A DNA stretch of 5,636 nucleotides, from assembly GCA_030844625.1 (NCBI GenBank), contig JAUUNJ010000188.1:1-5636 (forward strand), in the 5' to 3' direction. Below are positions 4,917-5,636 of the stretch, piece by piece; the stretch's first letter is position 1, and every line of letters starts with the position of its first letter. A program made the translations under genes and the position numbers. Origin of the DNA: Roseburia sp. Lineage in GTDB: Bacteria; Bacillota; Clostridia; Lachnospirales; Lachnospiraceae. The notes below the pieces were generated by a model. It saw only the letters and a program-made list of their open reading frames with translations, was not told the DNA's origin and did no database searches.

Positions 4917-4960
4917 CTCCTGTCGTGCGTGTTATAATGGGATAACATGCAGGAGGAAAA
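4917..4960 (+). promoter_or_regulatory. thiE promoter within a long inverted repeat (operator or SD-masking hairpin)
   Basis: TATAAT at 4933-4938 with TG at 4930-4931 forms an extended -10; no convincing -35 is seen. It sits inside an inverted repeat: TGCGTGTTAT (4926-4935) and ATAACATGCA (4942-4951) pair over ten positions (one G-T) around AATGGG. Outer arms CTCC (4917-4920) and GGAG (4952-4955) extend it and include the thiE ribosome binding site AGGAGG (4951-4956). As DNA, TGTTAT-N6-ATAACA over the -10 box looks like a repressor operator. As RNA it would mask the ribosome binding site only in transcripts coming from spoIIID. The gap is too short for a TPP riboswitch. Confidence 0.6.
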
Positions 4961-4964
4961 AACA

Positions 4965-5603
4965 GTGAATAATATGAAAAAAGAACAGCTCCGCCTTTAT
5001 GCGGTGACCGACCGCACCTGGCTGGGCAATGAAACATTATATGAGCAGGTAGAGAAAGCACTGGAAGGTGGCGCCACTCTGGTACAGCTGCGTGAGAAGG
5101 AACTTCCGGAAGCGGATGTGCAGAAGGAGGCAGAAGAATTGCTGGAACTTTGCCATCGTTACGGGGTGAAACTCATTCTGGATGATGATGTGGAACTGGC
5201 GGCAAAAGTCGGCGCAGACGGGGTTCATATCGGACAGTCCGATATGGAACTGGCGCACGCGCGTGAGATTCTCGGACCGGATAAAATCATTGGTGTGACG
5301 GCAAAAACCGTGGAACAGGCGAAAGCCGCAGAAGCGGGAGGTGCTGATTATCTGGGAAGTGGTGCTGTGTTTGGCTCTACAACCAAAAAGGATGCCATTC
5401 CGATGAAACATGAACTGCTGGAAGAAATCTGTCACAGCGTAAAGATTCCGGTTGTGGCAATCGGGGGAATTACGGCAGAGAATGTTTTGCAGTTAAAAGG
5501 CAGAGGCATCGCGGGTGTCGCAGTTGTCAGCGGCATTTTTGCCTGCGAGGATATTGAGACAGGCACTCGGCATCTTGGAGAACTTGTAGAACAGATCATA
5601 TAA
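4965..5603 (+). CDS. thiE: Thiamine phosphate synthase
   Basis: ThiE joins hydroxymethylpyrimidine diphosphate to the thiazole phosphate, releasing pyrophosphate and making thiamine phosphate, in the cytoplasm. The 212-residue TIM-barrel protein is of normal length. Numbered from GTG 4965, it has YAVTD (12-16), the pyrophosphate-binding QLREK (41-45), LDDDVELA (72-79) with the metal-binding Asp74, GADGVHIGQSD (83-93) with the second metal ligand Asp93, GVTAKT, YLGSGAVFGSTTKKD and the phosphate-binding VAIGGI. Compared with B. subtilis ThiE from memory, the Asn just before the first metal-binding Asp is Asp73, and Thr156 is a Ser. The retained QLREK and TTKKD argue for ThiE over the TenI tautomerase. 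GTG 4965 is chosen because AGGAGG (4951-4956) is eight bases away. ATG 4947 lies upstream of that site, and ATG 4974 is too far. A further gene follows 29 bases later, suggesting an operon. Confidence 0.94.
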   Translation: MNNMKKEQLRLYAVTDRTWLGNETLYEQVEKALEGGATLVQLREKELPEADVQKEAEELLELCHRYGVKLILDDDVELAAKVGADGVHIGQSDMELAHAREILGPDKIIGVTAKTVEQAKAAEAGGADYLGSGAVFGSTTKKDAIPMKHELLEEICHSVKIPVVAIGGITAENVLQLKGRGIAGVAVVSGIFACEDIETGTRHLGELVEQII

Positions 5604-5614
5604 AGGGAACAAAA

Positions 5615-5636
5615 GAGGAGTAAAAAAGTAAAATGA
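5615..5636 (+). other. Ribosome binding site and start codon of the next gene (cut by window end)
   Basis: GAGGAG at 5615-5620 is followed by ATG at 5633-5635, the only start codon in reach, with a 12-base gap that is a little long. Only one codon and one further base are visible, so the product is unknown. The short distance from thiE suggests co-transcription. Confidence 0.5.

Noticed and set aside
4912..4964. TPP riboswitch before thiE
   Set aside because: The gap is about 50 bases, too short for the aptamer, and none of its conserved motifs is present.

Overview
The window looks like the chromosome of an endospore-forming Firmicute, most likely a clostridium of the Lachnospiraceae type. 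The reasons are a clear spoIIID gene (a mother-cell sporulation regulator found only in spore formers), AT-rich DNA with strong purine-rich ribosome binding sites, and the style of the proteins. All genes read on the + strand. The genus cannot be fixed from what is here.

Bases 1-3093 are the downstream part of a type II-A CRISPR-Cas locus. The window opens inside a tracrRNA: the last bases of its anti-repeat, its nexus hairpin, and a rho-independent terminator ending near base 61. Then come cas1 (77-991), cas2 (981-1304) and a long-form csn2 (1301-2287), overlapping one another by 11 and 4 bases. A leader of about 60 bases carries an extended -10 promoter. The array (2348-3093) has eleven 36-base repeats separated by ten spacers of exactly 30 bases, then a 16-base remnant spacer and a decayed terminal repeat. 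The tracrRNA core, the repeat and the long Csn2 all resemble the Streptococcus thermophilus CRISPR1 lineage. cas9 is not in the window and is expected just upstream. Cas1, Cas2 and Csn2 would capture new spacers together with Cas9. The array RNA would pair with tracrRNA through UUUUAGUA/UACUAAAA, which fixes transcription on the + strand. The leader-proximal spacer reads GFIAQDIED in one frame, a hallmark stretch of phage tail-fibre S74 chaperone domains.

Bases 3094-4593 hold an AT-rich spacer with a candidate promoter and inverted repeat, then a 469-residue AlbA_2 (Schlafen-type) / GHKL-like ATPase / winged-helix protein of the COG2865 group. Its linker contains a small tandem repeat. It may be a defence or regulatory accessory gene, but nothing in the sequence ties it functionally to CRISPR.

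Bases 4594-5636 are a housekeeping block with visibly higher GC: spoIIID, thiE (thiamine phosphate synthase), and the ribosome binding site and start codon of a further gene. Each of the two short gaps in this block holds a long inverted repeat whose right arm contains the ribosome binding site of the next gene. The one before spoIIID also ends in a T-tract like a terminator. These two structures, together with the spacer coding matches, are the least ordinary signals in the window. I did not find a wholly new system.
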